A model generated the notes under the pieces. It ran no database searches. It saw only the letters and a program-made list of their open reading frames with translations, and was not told the origin of the DNA. A program made the position numbers and the translations under genes. Positions 37,244 to 45,568 of a DNA stretch of 64,000 bases are shown here, piece after piece. The stretch covers positions 809,235-873,234 of the forward strand of contig NZ_WOTN01000001.1 in NCBI RefSeq assembly GCF_010993745.1. Direction: 5' to 3'. Within the stretch, counting starts at the first letter, position 1, and each line of letters opens with the position of its first letter. The stretch is from Fodinicola acaciae (GTDB lineage: Bacteria; Actinomycetota; Actinomycetes; Mycobacteriales; HKI-0501).

Positions 37244-38446
37244 GTGGAAGAGGAACCGAGTCTCGACGGGTGGGCCGCGGAGGTCGCCGTCGTCGACGTC
37301 TACCGGCAGATCGGTGCCGTCCTGGGACGCAACGCGCGCTCGGTGATCACCGATCCGGTGATGTTCGACGTGGCGGAGACCCTGTTCGCGGCGTTCGCCG
37401 AGGCCGGCGAGCGCGGGCTCACGGTCGAGCAGATGCACGCGGCCTGCCGCCACCATCCGCGCGCGGTCGCCGAGGAGCGGGTACGCGTGTTGCGCGAGCT
37501 CAAGGCGATCCGGCCGGCCTTTGAGAAGCCGAACCCGCGCGAGTTCCAGGCGTCTTTCACCGCGTACGTGTCGCTGCTGTTCATCCAGCGGATGCTGCGC
37601 ACGGGTGGCCAGGCCGAGCTGCACCAGCTGCTCGCGATCGAGCGGATCAACCTGGAGTCGCGCGACGCGTCCGAGGACGACGCGCGCCGGGTGGCGGCGG
37701 AGATCACGCGCGCGTTCCGGCTGCTGGCCAACGAGCTTGTCGGTCTGGCGGTCGGCGGCACGATCGAGGCGCTGCGCGAGCGCGCGCCGCTGCTGTGGAG
37801 TGCCGACGAGCTGATCACGCGCGCCACCGGCGTACACGGGCAGATCCTGGAGCGGTGGCCGTCGCTGAGCCGCGCGTGCATGGAGCTGCGAGCCGGCGTC
37901 GACGCATACCGCGACGCGTCCCAGTCGGCGTCGGCGCGGCTGGCCGACGACGCCGGTGCGACGCGTGCGCTGGACCTGTTGCCGGTCGAGATGTGGAACT
38001 CGTACGCGCAACGAGCGACCGTCGGGCAGCTAGCCGAAGTGCTGTCGACACATGTCTTCGACGCGCCGGCGGCCTGGCAGGACGTGGTGGCGCTGGACGA
38101 GGCGCTGCAGAGCACCGCCAAGCCGATGCCGACGCGCATCCCGCCGCCGCGGCCGGCGCTGCCGGACCGGCAGGCCGGTGAGTCCGCGCCGCGCGTCGAC
38201 GCCGACCTGGAGCGGCTGCGTACGCTCGCCGAGGATTTGCTCCGCGGCCGCGAAGCCGTCAGCATTCCGGAGGTGCTGCGCGAGGTGGGGGACTGGTCGA
38301 CGGCTCGGCGGGTCTTCGCCGACCTGACCGCGGCCAGCAACAGCCCGGAGCTGGGCTATCGGATCGACTGGGAGGACACCGTGGAGGTCGGGGGGACGGC
38401 CGCTCACTACATGACCCGTGGCTGGTTTCGGCGAGCGGCCTCGTGA
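37244..38446 (+). CDS. SMC-operon protein 1: candidate kleisin (MukF/JetA-like size and layout)
   Basis: A 400-residue cytosolic protein, first of four overlapping genes ending in an SMC-like ATPase. Residues about 15-95 look like a winged helix (VMFDVAETLFAAFAEAGERG, HPRAVAEERVRVLRELKAI). Residues about 95-290 are almost all helical with charged heptad-like stretches. After a Pro-rich linker (PPPRPALPDRQ) comes a C-terminal segment of about 85 residues with another winged-helix-like pattern (DLLRGREAVSIPEVLREVGDW). Winged-helix/helical/winged-helix is the plan of MukF-type kleisins, hence the proposal; sequence identity to any named kleisin is not claimed. GTG start with a weak ribosome-binding site. 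The stop overlaps the next start (GTGA). Confidence 0.6.
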   Translation: MEEEPSLDGWAAEVAVVDVYRQIGAVLGRNARSVITDPVMFDVAETLFAAFAEAGERGLTVEQMHAACRHHPRAVAEERVRVLRELKAIRPAFEKPNPREFQASFTAYVSLLFIQRMLRTGGQAELHQLLAIERINLESRDASEDDARRVAAEITRAFRLLANELVGLAVGGTIEALRERAPLLWSADELITRATGVHGQILERWPSLSRACMELRAGVDAYRDASQSASARLADDAGATRALDLLPVEMWNSYAQRATVGQLAEVLSTHVFDAPAAWQDVVALDEALQSTAKPMPTRIPPPRPALPDRQAGESAPRVDADLERLRTLAEDLLRGREAVSIPEVLREVGDWSTARRVFADLTAASNSPELGYRIDWEDTVEVGGTAAHYMTRGWFRRAAS

Positions 38447-38958
38447 CCGAATCCGCTCTGTGGCTGGCGCGCGCTCGCGCGACCGGTCCACTGTTGGTCG
38501 ATCCGGAGGTGCCCACGCCGGACGGCATGCGGCGGCTGCCGGAGCCGGGGACCGAGCAGGCCTGGCTCGTGCCGGCGACGCCTGACGAGGTGACGCCGTC
38601 GGTGGTCACCGAGCTTGGCCTCGGCCTCATCGGCGTCGAGCAGCCAAACGAGACCAACCGCGTGCTGTTGTGCTGTCTTCGTTGCTGTTGGAGCGATGCG
38701 GACAAGCCATGGCCTGGCGTGGCGGCGTCGATGGACGACATCCTCGACGTGGCCGCGCAGCTGGCGCCCGGCCGGTCCGCCGAGTCCACCAGGATGCTGA
38801 CCGTCGGCGCGTTGCGCCGGCTCGCCACGCACCGCTGGATTTTGTTGGACGAAGCCAAAAGTGTCGTACGACTCGGCCCGGCGGTCGCGCTGTGGCCGGA
38901 CTCCGACCTCGGTACGCTGCGCGACCTGTGCCGGGACATGCCGGGGCCGCGCGAATGA
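38443..38958 (+). CDS. SMC-operon protein 2: small winged-helix-like (KITE-sized) protein
   Basis: A 171-residue protein with no signal peptide. The first 65 residues are a Pro-rich beta segment (LLVDPEVPTPDGMRRLPEPG). Residues about 95-160 contain helices and a wing-like strand pair (DDILDVAAQLAPGRSAESTR, LTVGALRRLATHRWILLDEA, VVRLGPAVALWP). There is a cysteine pair, CCLRCCW. The size and winged-helix character match MukE/ScpB/JetB-type KITE subunits, but the assignment rests mainly on gene order. The GTG start overlaps the stop of protein 1 and its stop overlaps protein 3 (ATGA). Confidence 0.55.
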   Translation: MTESALWLARARATGPLLVDPEVPTPDGMRRLPEPGTEQAWLVPATPDEVTPSVVTELGLGLIGVEQPNETNRVLLCCLRCCWSDADKPWPGVAASMDDILDVAAQLAPGRSAESTRMLTVGALRRLATHRWILLDEAKSVVRLGPAVALWPDSDLGTLRDLCRDMPGPRE

Positions 38959-39593
38959 CCGACTTCTACGCGCCGCTGCTGGACGCGCTGAGCGACCGCG
39001 AGCGGGACCAGGTGGTCGCGGCCTGGGCCGCGGTGGAATACAGCAGCGAGCCGGTGCAGGAGCTGCAGCTCGGCGCGCTGCGCGACGCGACGCTGCGGCA
39101 GCGGATCGAAGCTCTGCTGGCGAAATCCGGCCGTACGCTGGTCTCGGTCGGACCGGGTCTGTGGACCTCCGGCTATCGCGACGACATCGCCGAGCAGCTG
39201 GCCGAGCATGGCTGGGGGATCCTGCCGGAGCTCGACCGCGCGATCCTGACGCTCGTACTCGTCCATTCGGTGGCCATCCCGCGCTCGGAAGGCAAGCTGC
39301 CGCCTGGCACCTGGGTGTCGACTTTCCCCACGACGCCAACACATCTGCGGCGGATCTCGCAGCTGGCCGGCGGCCGGTCGATGACCGAGGCACTGGCGCG
39401 GCTGCGCGGCGCCGGCCTGATCCAGATGGTCCGCGGCGCCGACCCGACCACCGAAGGCGCGTCGTATCAGCCGGGGCCGCAGCTGCACCGGCTCACCCCG
39501 GCGGCCAGCCGCCGCCTGCAGGACCAGCTGATCCTCGCGGCCGGACCGGCGACCCCGCTGGCCGCCGCCATCCGTGCCCGCCGCGGGATATAG
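38955..39593 (+). CDS. SMC-operon protein 3: MukE/JetB-like winged-helix protein
   Basis: A 212-residue protein. Residues about 1-100 form one helical/wing unit (DRERDQVVAAWAAVEYSSEP, SGRTLVSVGPGLWTSGYRDD). Residues about 95-200 form a second: a helix pair (ELDRAILTLVLVHSVAIPR), a clear recognition-helix region (LRRISQLAGGRSMTEALARL), then strand and tail (AGLIQMVRGADPTTEGASYQ, GPQLHRLTP). Two tandem winged helices of this length are what MukE/MksE/JetB subunits look like. It is not obviously a copy of protein 2, so the complex may use two different KITE-type subunits. The ATG overlaps the previous stop. Confidence 0.6.
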   Translation: MTDFYAPLLDALSDRERDQVVAAWAAVEYSSEPVQELQLGALRDATLRQRIEALLAKSGRTLVSVGPGLWTSGYRDDIAEQLAEHGWGILPELDRAILTLVLVHSVAIPRSEGKLPPGTWVSTFPTTPTHLRRISQLAGGRSMTEALARLRGAGLIQMVRGADPTTEGASYQPGPQLHRLTPAASRRLQDQLILAAGPATPLAAAIRARRGI

Positions 39594-39605
39594 GAAGGAC
39601 CGACT

Positions 39606-42600
39606 TTGCCGGCACCAGTGGAAAACTACACCGACGACGTGGTCGGCAACCGGGTCCTGGTCGGCCTGCAGACCGTACACATCTCGCGGTTGTCCATGCA
39701 TCCGATCCCGATCAGCGCGGCCAGCCTGATCGCGGTCGCCGGCCAGGGACCGAAGGACTCCAACGGTGCCGGCAAATCCTCGCTGATCGGCTCGGCCAGC
39801 TTCATCCACGCCGACGACCAGTGGCGCTTCAACTCCGGCGCCACCTCGGCGCTGGACCTGCTGTTCACCGCCGAGGACGCCGGCCAGGAAGGCCGCTGGG
39901 CCGACGCCAAACACGGCTACATCATCGGAGTTTTCGCCGATCCACAAGCCGATACGCTGTCCGCACTGCAGGAATCCGCGCTGACGGTGTGGATCAGGAT
40001 CGACCGCGAGCACAGTCCGCACGTCGTCTTCCGGTGGACCGACGGCCTGCGGCTGCCGGTCGGCCGCAGCGAGGCCGACCGGGAGAAATCGGCCGACGAA
40101 ACCTGGGCCACGCTGGCAAAACGTGGCCGGCGGCGCAACGACCTGTCGGCCCGCGAGATGCCGCGTGTGCTGTTCGGCGATCACGTACGGTGTGTCTCTT
40201 TTCTTTCCACGTCCGTACGTGCAAGCGCCACCGCCAATCTTCTGGCGCAGCCGCTCAACGATCTGCCGGCACACCGAATTTTCTCCGCCATCGCCGCACT
40301 GACCGGCCTGGACCGAGAGATCGAGCAGGAGCGCGTCGGCCGCATTCGCGAGCACGAGGAGCGTCGCAAGGTCGCGCGCGCTGAGGAACTCCTTGCCGAG
40401 TGGGAAGAACACGCGCGTGCGATCGAGCGCAGCATCGACGACCGCGATGCCGCGCGTGCGTCCGTGCTGGAAGCCGAGCGGTCGTGGCGTTCGCGGGTCG
40501 CGGTCGCCGTCACCAAGGCGCATGACGACAAGCAGAGCCTCGACTTCGCGGTCGAGCGGCTGACCGACGAGATGACCGAGAAGAAGGAGAAGATCCGCGA
40601 GCTTTCCGCGCAGATCAACGAGGTCTCCAACGACGACGAGTTCCAGCAGAAGCAGCGCCTGGTCATGGAGACCCATCGCGGGCTGGCCGGCCGCGAGCGC
40701 TATCTGGAAGGCGAGCTGGCGCGGCGCGACGACCGTATCGAGCAGGACCAGAAAAAGGCCGACACGCTGCAGGAAGTCGCGCGTGACGCGGACGGCCGCG
40801 AGGAAAAGGCCGCGATGGCCGAGCTGGAGTCGGCCGTCGCCGCGCAGCAGGAGGCGGTCAAAGCCTGTGGTGTGGCGGAAAACCGGCTGGCGGCCGCCGG
40901 CGTACGGTTGACCTCGGCGGAGGCCGGTGAGGACCTGGCCCAGGAGGAGCTGTCGCTGCTCGCGGCGGCTGGCATCGAGGCGGTCGCGGTCGCCGACGCG
41001 GTGAGTGTTTCCGAGGAACAGCGGGCGAAATGGGAACCGATCCTCGCGCCATACCGGCAGGCAGTCGTGGTCGGTGCCGACGACGCGGAGGGCGCCGCTC
41101 GCGCGTTGAACGCGTTGCCGGGCTCGGTGATCGTGCCGGCGCACGCGGCCAAAGGCCGCAAACCCAAGGACCTGCCGGGAAACGCCGACTCGCGCTTCGA
41201 CATTTCCGGTTTCCTCGCTGCGCTGTCCGGGGCGTACGAGCTGGCCGGCGATCCGTCGCGGGTGATCGAAAGCTCCAGTGGCGCGGTGATCGTCGGCGGC
41301 TTCTCGGAGCCGACGACCGGCCGCGCGCAGCGGATCGCGCGTGCCGAGTTCGAGCTCGAAAACCAGCGCGATCTGTTGGTGGTGGCCGAAGAACGTAAGC
41401 GCGAGGCCGATGTCCTGGTACGCGACGCCGAGCGCCGGCTGACCGGCGCACGTGCCGCCGAGGAGGTCGCCGCGATCCGCGAGGCGATCGAGACCAACCG
41501 GCTGGAGCGCGAGAAGATCGCCGCCGAGCTGACCGAGGTGCAGACGCGGCTCGACGTGGCGGCACGCGAGCGCGACAAGATGGTCGGTGACGCGGCCACC
41601 CGCAACGGCATCATCGACAACCTGCTCAAGGAACGCGACCGGCTTTCCCAGGACGTCAGCAAGATGCAGGACCAGCGTACGGAGCTGGAGGCACAGCGCG
41701 GTGGTTCGGCACTGCCGGAGTTGCTGGCCGAGTGGGGGCACGGTCTCGACGAGGCGAAGGCGTACGTGCTGGGACTCGACGAGGCGCAGCAGTCCTGGAG
41801 CGAGAACGACTGGTGGCTGGAGGCCGACCGGCACATGTCCGCCGCCATCTCCAAATGCTTCCCCGACCGCGAATCCGACTCGGTGCCCAGCGAGCTGCGC
41901 AATCTTTTCCAGCAATATCACGGTCACGGCGCCGGTCGGGCCATGCAGGCTCGGCAGGCGTTTCCGGCGCTGCGCGCCGCGGTCGCCGGTTACCTGCGAC
42001 AGCAGGAAAGTTTCGACGGCCACCAGCGTACGCAGATCAGCGGCGAGCGCGCCGACCGGCACAAGGACCTAGCCGGTGCGCGGCTCGGTCACGAGCAGGC
42101 GAGCCAGGCGGCCGGCGCATACCGGTCGTCGCTGGCCGACGCGATCAAGAACCGGCTCAAGCTGGTGTCCGACGAGTTCGACCGGATCGACCGGAAATAC
42201 GGCGGATACGGCGCGTCGCTGCACTATCCGGTGCCGGAGGCGCCGGCCGATCCGACGCAGCCGTGGACCTGGGAAGTGACGCCGATGTGGCGCCGCGCCG
42301 AGGGAAAACGGCTGATCGCCTACAACCGGCGGGGCAACACCGCGCAGATGGACGAAAAAGCGGTGAAACTCGTGTGCGCGGCCGCGATGGCCGGCGCGCA
42401 GGACCGGCCGCTGACGCTGATTTTGGACGAGCTGGGCCGAAATCTCGGCAAGCAGCACCGGCGTGAGGCGGTCTCGCTGCTCGGCCAGATCGGCGCCGAC
42501 AGCGGCATCACGGTGATCGGCGCGCTGCAGGACGACATGGAACGCTATGCGATCGACGCCTGCGGCCAGTACATCAAGCTGCGGCGCAGCTCGGATTCCA

Positions 42601-42716
42601 TGCCGTACAACGAACAGCCGGTGATCATCGGTTACGAGCCGAGGGCCGCTCGAGTCGAGTTGCTGCGCGGCTGGCTGACCGGCAACGGCTACGTGGAAAC
42701 CGAGGAATCCGCATAG
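39606..42716 (+). CDS. SMC-operon protein 4: SMC/MukB/JetC-like ATPase
   Basis: A 1036-residue protein with SMC architecture. The Walker A loop is at about 50-59 (SNGAGKSS). Coiled coil 1 spans about 236-455, a globular hinge-like insert about 456-575 (EEQRAKWEPILAPYRQAVVV), and coiled coil 2 about 576-700. A further mixed segment precedes the C-terminal ATPase half, which has Walker B LILDELG (D941, E942) and VIGALQDDMERYA downstream. A canonical LSGGE signature is not visible; DEKAVKLVCAAAMAGAQ occupies that place. A TTG start at 39606 is chosen for the strong AGGAAGGA 6 nt before it. Probably the DNA-entrapping motor of a condensin-like or Wadjet-like complex with the three preceding proteins. 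Confidence 0.85.
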   Translation: MPAPVENYTDDVVGNRVLVGLQTVHISRLSMHPIPISAASLIAVAGQGPKDSNGAGKSSLIGSASFIHADDQWRFNSGATSALDLLFTAEDAGQEGRWADAKHGYIIGVFADPQADTLSALQESALTVWIRIDREHSPHVVFRWTDGLRLPVGRSEADREKSADETWATLAKRGRRRNDLSAREMPRVLFGDHVRCVSFLSTSVRASATANLLAQPLNDLPAHRIFSAIAALTGLDREIEQERVGRIREHEERRKVARAEELLAEWEEHARAIERSIDDRDAARASVLEAERSWRSRVAVAVTKAHDDKQSLDFAVERLTDEMTEKKEKIRELSAQINEVSNDDEFQQKQRLVMETHRGLAGRERYLEGELARRDDRIEQDQKKADTLQEVARDADGREEKAAMAELESAVAAQQEAVKACGVAENRLAAAGVRLTSAEAGEDLAQEELSLLAAAGIEAVAVADAVSVSEEQRAKWEPILAPYRQAVVVGADDAEGAARALNALPGSVIVPAHAAKGRKPKDLPGNADSRFDISGFLAALSGAYELAGDPSRVIESSSGAVIVGGFSEPTTGRAQRIARAEFELENQRDLLVVAEERKREADVLVRDAERRLTGARAAEEVAAIREAIETNRLEREKIAAELTEVQTRLDVAARERDKMVGDAATRNGIIDNLLKERDRLSQDVSKMQDQRTELEAQRGGSALPELLAEWGHGLDEAKAYVLGLDEAQQSWSENDWWLEADRHMSAAISKCFPDRESDSVPSELRNLFQQYHGHGAGRAMQARQAFPALRAAVAGYLRQQESFDGHQRTQISGERADRHKDLAGARLGHEQASQAAGAYRSSLADAIKNRLKLVSDEFDRIDRKYGGYGASLHYPVPEAPADPTQPWTWEVTPMWRRAEGKRLIAYNRRGNTAQMDEKAVKLVCAAAMAGAQDRPLTLILDELGRNLGKQHRREAVSLLGQIGADSGITVIGALQDDMERYAIDACGQYIKLRRSSDSMPYNEQPVIIGYEPRAARVELLRGWLTGNGYVETEESA

Positions 42717-42752
42717 CCAGCGGCACGGCGGTTGCCATGCCGCTGGCTTTTG
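42715..42752 (+). terminator. rho-independent terminator of the SMC-type operon
   Basis: Perfect 11-bp arms AGCCAGCGGCA (42715-42725) and TGCCGCTGGCT (42738-42748) enclose a 12-nt loop and are followed by TTT. The left arm begins inside the TAG stop of the SMC-like gene, so the operon ends exactly here; it may also serve the convergent CHAP gene ending at 42756. Confidence 0.8.
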
Positions 42753-42755
42753 CGA

Positions 42756-43271
42756 TCAGTGAGACGGAACGGCGGCCGGCGTCCAGCCGCGGTAGGTCGC
42801 GTTCCAGCCGGCGACATTGCGGTAGTAGTCGTATCCGCCGCCGGCCTTGGTGACATGGCCGATCGCACCGTTCACGCTGCTGGCGTAAAAGCCGCCGGCT
42901 CCATCGGAAATGCCGACGTGGCCGTACGCGCCGACATCCCAGTAGACGAAAGCGCCGAGCGGCGGGCTGTAGTTGCCGGGGTGCTGCGGAGCGCCGTTCC
43001 AGTGTGCGTTGGCCGAGGCCCACACGCCGGTCGTGCCGTACGCGTTTTCGACCGCTTTCTCGCAATAACCCTGCCAACCGGTGGAACCGTTGTGCGCCTG
43101 GAACCACTGGACGGCTCCCGACGGGGTGCCGTCGCCAGCGGCGTCAGGAGCGGCGACAACGGCCGCGATCGAGGTGTGTGCATCGGCCGCGACTGGCGCG
43201 GTCGTGACGGCCGCGGCGGTCAATGCGAGGATCGCGGCGACTTTGACGAGTCTCTCGGTGAGAGCGGACAT
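42756..43271 (-). CDS. secreted CHAP-type peptidoglycan hydrolase
   Basis: A 171-residue exported protein. The signal peptide spans about 1-31 (VKVAAILALTAAAVTTAPVAADA). The mature part is a single small papain-like domain with the probable catalytic Cys70 in GWQGYCEKAVENAYG and His118 in GAYGHVGIS, preceded by LGAFVYWD, the pattern of CHAP amidases/endopeptidases. It would cut peptidoglycan stem peptides outside the membrane. It diverges from a second CHAP gene across 285 bp. No cell-wall-binding domain is attached. Confidence 0.85.
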   Translation of the reverse strand: MSALTERLVKVAAILALTAAAVTTAPVAADAHTSIAAVVAAPDAAGDGTPSGAVQWFQAHNGSTGWQGYCEKAVENAYGTTGVWASANAHWNGAPQHPGNYSPPLGAFVYWDVGAYGHVGISDGAGGFYASSVNGAIGHVTKAGGGYDYYRNVAGWNATYRGWTPAAVPSH

Positions 43272-43556
43272 GGCGCGACACCTTCCGGTCGGCGGGGATG
43301 ACCGTCATCACGGTCGGGGAGCAAAGTTACCCATCGCCGATAAAGCCGGCAAGATCTCTTCATCCGACAAAAGCTGATATTTCGAGCCATGAAGTAATTG
43401 TCATACGATGTAAAGCGTGAAAATGTAGCCGGCGTGTACTTCTCGTCGCCGGCAAGCTTGGTCATCTGCGCGAACGTAGTTCCGTAACTGTGCATCTCGG
43501 CTGATGGCGACCGTGGATGTATGTCCGTTGTATGTCCTGATCCGATACTTCGCCTC
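43272..43556. other. 285-bp divergent intergenic region between two CHAP genes
   Basis: No gene. It holds the leaders and promoters of both secreted hydrolases. The only clear symmetry is GACCGT-CATC-ACGGTC (43300-43315), close to the minus-strand start. The middle (about 43340-43430) is AT-rich. I looked for a ydaO-type c-di-AMP riboswitch, frequent before actinobacterial wall hydrolases, and did not find its core motifs. Confidence 0.5.
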
Positions 43557-44120
43557 ATGAGTACTGATTCAAGGCTCCGCGATCGTCGTCGACTGGTCGG
43601 TGGCATCGCCGCTTTCCTGGTGATGGTGGGACTCCTGGCGATGGCTGCCAGCCCGTCCGCTGCCGCGGTCCAATCCGCAACCGTCCGCGCGGACATCGTC
43701 AACATCGCCAGCGGCGAGCTCGGCGTCGGTGAGAACCCGCCAGGCAGCAACTGCACCAAATACGGCCCGTGCGAGGCCTGGTGCGCGCTCTTCGCGACCT
43801 GGGTGTGGCAACATGCCGGCATCGGCATTCCGACGTACGCCTTCACCGGCGACATTTACACCTGGGGACAACGAAAAGGCCGCGCGCACTCGACCGACAC
43901 CGGGATGCAGCCGGGTGACATCGTGCTCTATGGCACCGGCCCACAGAACACGGACACCAGCCTGCACACCGGCATCGTGGTGGCGGTCGGGACCGGCACG
44001 ATCACGACGGTCGAAGGAAACTCCGACAACCAGGTCGAAAAGCACGGCCCGTTCGACCCGACCCACGCCAGGGACGCCGGCCGGCCCGGCAACATCTACG
44101 GCTGGGTCTCCGCCACCTGA
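43557..44120 (+). CDS. secreted CHAP-domain hydrolase
   Basis: A 187-residue protein. The start at 43557 gives an N-terminal signal/anchor (RRLVGGIAAFLVMVGLLAMA, cleavage near ASPSAAA). The CHAP domain carries Cys76 in CEAWCALFATWVW and His137 in SLHTGIVVAV, with TTVEGNSDNQVEKHG supplying the third polar residue. GMQPGDIVLYG is the usual strand before the active-site His. It probably cleaves peptidoglycan peptide cross-links extracellularly. Its last 25 bp overlap the convergent MFS gene. Confidence 0.87.
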   Translation: MSTDSRLRDRRRLVGGIAAFLVMVGLLAMAASPSAAAVQSATVRADIVNIASGELGVGENPPGSNCTKYGPCEAWCALFATWVWQHAGIGIPTYAFTGDIYTWGQRKGRAHSTDTGMQPGDIVLYGTGPQNTDTSLHTGIVVAVGTGTITTVEGNSDNQVEKHGPFDPTHARDAGRPGNIYGWVSAT

Positions 44121-45502
44121 CCGCCAACTGCTGCCGGCCGGCGTACGGCGTCACCCGCGGTTGGATGCAGGCGTACGGCCGTCACGCCGGCCAGCAGCGC
44201 GATCGCCGCCAGGACAACGAAAGCGACCGCGTACGCGGCCGGGCCGGCGACCAGGTGACCGAGCTGCAGGGCGACCGCGGCCACCGCGACGCCAAGACCG
44301 GCGGCGGTCTGCTGAGCCGTGGCGGACAGCGCGTTGGCGTCACGCAGGTCGTCCGGCGGCGTGTCGCTGAAGGCGATCGTCGAATAGCCAGTGAGGCCGA
44401 CGGAGCGCGCGACACCGCTCAGCAGCGCGACAGCGGCGATCACCACCAGCGGCGTGTCGGCGGTGAACCAGGCACACGCCACGACAGTCGCGGCCAGAGC
44501 GATGGCCGAGCCGGTCAGCAGGCGGCGAAATCCCAGGCGATTGAGCAGAAACGTCGTGGCTGGCTTGATGGCGAGGTTGCCGACGAAGACAAACAGCACG
44601 ACCGCACCGGATTTTACCGGCGACCAACCAAAAACGTCCTGGAACAGCAGTGGCAGCAGAAACGGTAGGGCGCCGCAGGTGATCCAGAACAGCGAGCCAC
44701 CGGTCACCGACGTGCGGAAGGTGGCGACGCGGAGCGTACGCAGGTTGACCAGCGGCGCCGGCGTACGCAGCAGATGCCAGCCGGCGACGCCGCCGGCGAC
44801 AACCGTGACGACAAGGAAAACGACAACGGTCGGCGTCGGACCGGACTCTGACACCAGATGCGCCGCGTACGTGAGGCTGCCGAGCGAGCCACCGACCAGC
44901 GCGACGCCGAGCCAGTCGAGTCGCGGTGGTCGCGAGCCGGCGCCGGCGTCGATCAGCCGCCAGGCCACCGCGTACGCGACGACACCGAGCGGCACGTTGA
45001 CCAGAAACATCCATCGCCAGTCCGCGTACGTCGTGATGAGGCCGCCGAGCAGCGGCGCGACGACCGGCGCGAGCAGACCCGGCCACACGACGTACGACAT
45101 GACGCGCGGGATGTCCGGCTTGGCGGTGTTGGACAGCACGACCAGGCGGCCGACCGGCACCATCATCGCGCCAGCGGCGCCTTGCGCGATCCGCATGGCG
45201 ACCAGCTGACCGAGATCCCGCGTCAGCGCGCATGCCAGCGACGCGAGCGTGAACAACGCGATGGCGGTGAGGAAGACGCGGCGCGCGCCGAAGCGTGCGG
45301 TGAGCCAGCCGCTGAGCGGGATGAGGACGGCGAGCGTGACAAGGTAGGCGGTGATGACCAGGCCGATCGCGGTCGGCGCCACGCGCAGCGCGCCCCCCAT
45401 CTGCGGAGCTGCCGTCGACACGATCGTGCCGTCGAGGATTTCCATGAAGAAGCACGCCGCGACCAGCAGCGCGGTCGCGCGGTGGCGAGAGTCGATTGCC
45501 AT
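44096..45502 (-). CDS. MFS transporter, DHA2 (14-TM drug:proton antiporter) type
   Basis: A 468-residue membrane protein with about 14 helices. Early landmarks are FFMEILDGTIVSTAAPQMG (DHA2 motif D1-like LDxTIVNVA), LSGWLTARFGARRVFL (motif A) and MRIAQGAAGAMMVPVGR (motif B). It probably exports a toxic compound in exchange for protons. Start at ATG 45502; the frame continues 11 codons further. It diverges from the LysR gene with 66 bp between, the common arrangement for a LysR-controlled exporter. Confidence 0.9.
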   Translation of the reverse strand: MAIDSRHRATALLVAACFFMEILDGTIVSTAAPQMGGALRVAPTAIGLVITAYLVTLAVLIPLSGWLTARFGARRVFLTAIALFTLASLACALTRDLGQLVAMRIAQGAAGAMMVPVGRLVVLSNTAKPDIPRVMSYVVWPGLLAPVVAPLLGGLITTYADWRWMFLVNVPLGVVAYAVAWRLIDAGAGSRPPRLDWLGVALVGGSLGSLTYAAHLVSESGPTPTVVVFLVVTVVAGGVAGWHLLRTPAPLVNLRTLRVATFRTSVTGGSLFWITCGALPFLLPLLFQDVFGWSPVKSGAVVLFVFVGNLAIKPATTFLLNRLGFRRLLTGSAIALAATVVACAWFTADTPLVVIAAVALLSGVARSVGLTGYSTIAFSDTPPDDLRDANALSATAQQTAAGLGVAVAAVALQLGHLVAGPAAYAVAFVVLAAIALLAGVTAVRLHPTAGDAVRRPAAVGGQVAETQP

Positions 45503-45568
45503 GGCACCAGCCTGGCTGACAGGATTGCTGCACACCAGTTCCGATTAGACAACCCAAGATTGCGTCCG

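Noticed and set aside
38259-42062. Very long minus-strand open frame (1267 codons) opposite the SMC operon
   Set aside because: It is a GC-bias shadow rich in Arg, Gly, His and Leu with no domain, and it contradicts the coupled plus-strand operon.
37244-42716. Calling the SMC-like operon a Wadjet (JetABCD) or MksBEFG system outright
   Set aside because: No JetD/MksG-like gene is adjacent, two small winged-helix proteins replace one, and I cannot run the profile searches needed to place the ATPase. Described as SMC-like instead.
43272-43556. ydaO/c-di-AMP riboswitch before the CHAP genes
   Set aside because: The expected conserved core segments are absent on both strands; only a short GACCGT/ACGGTC repeat is seen.
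45503-45568. LysR T-N11-A box between MFS and LysR genes
   Set aside because: Several T-N11-A matches are possible in 66 bp and none has convincing dyad arms.
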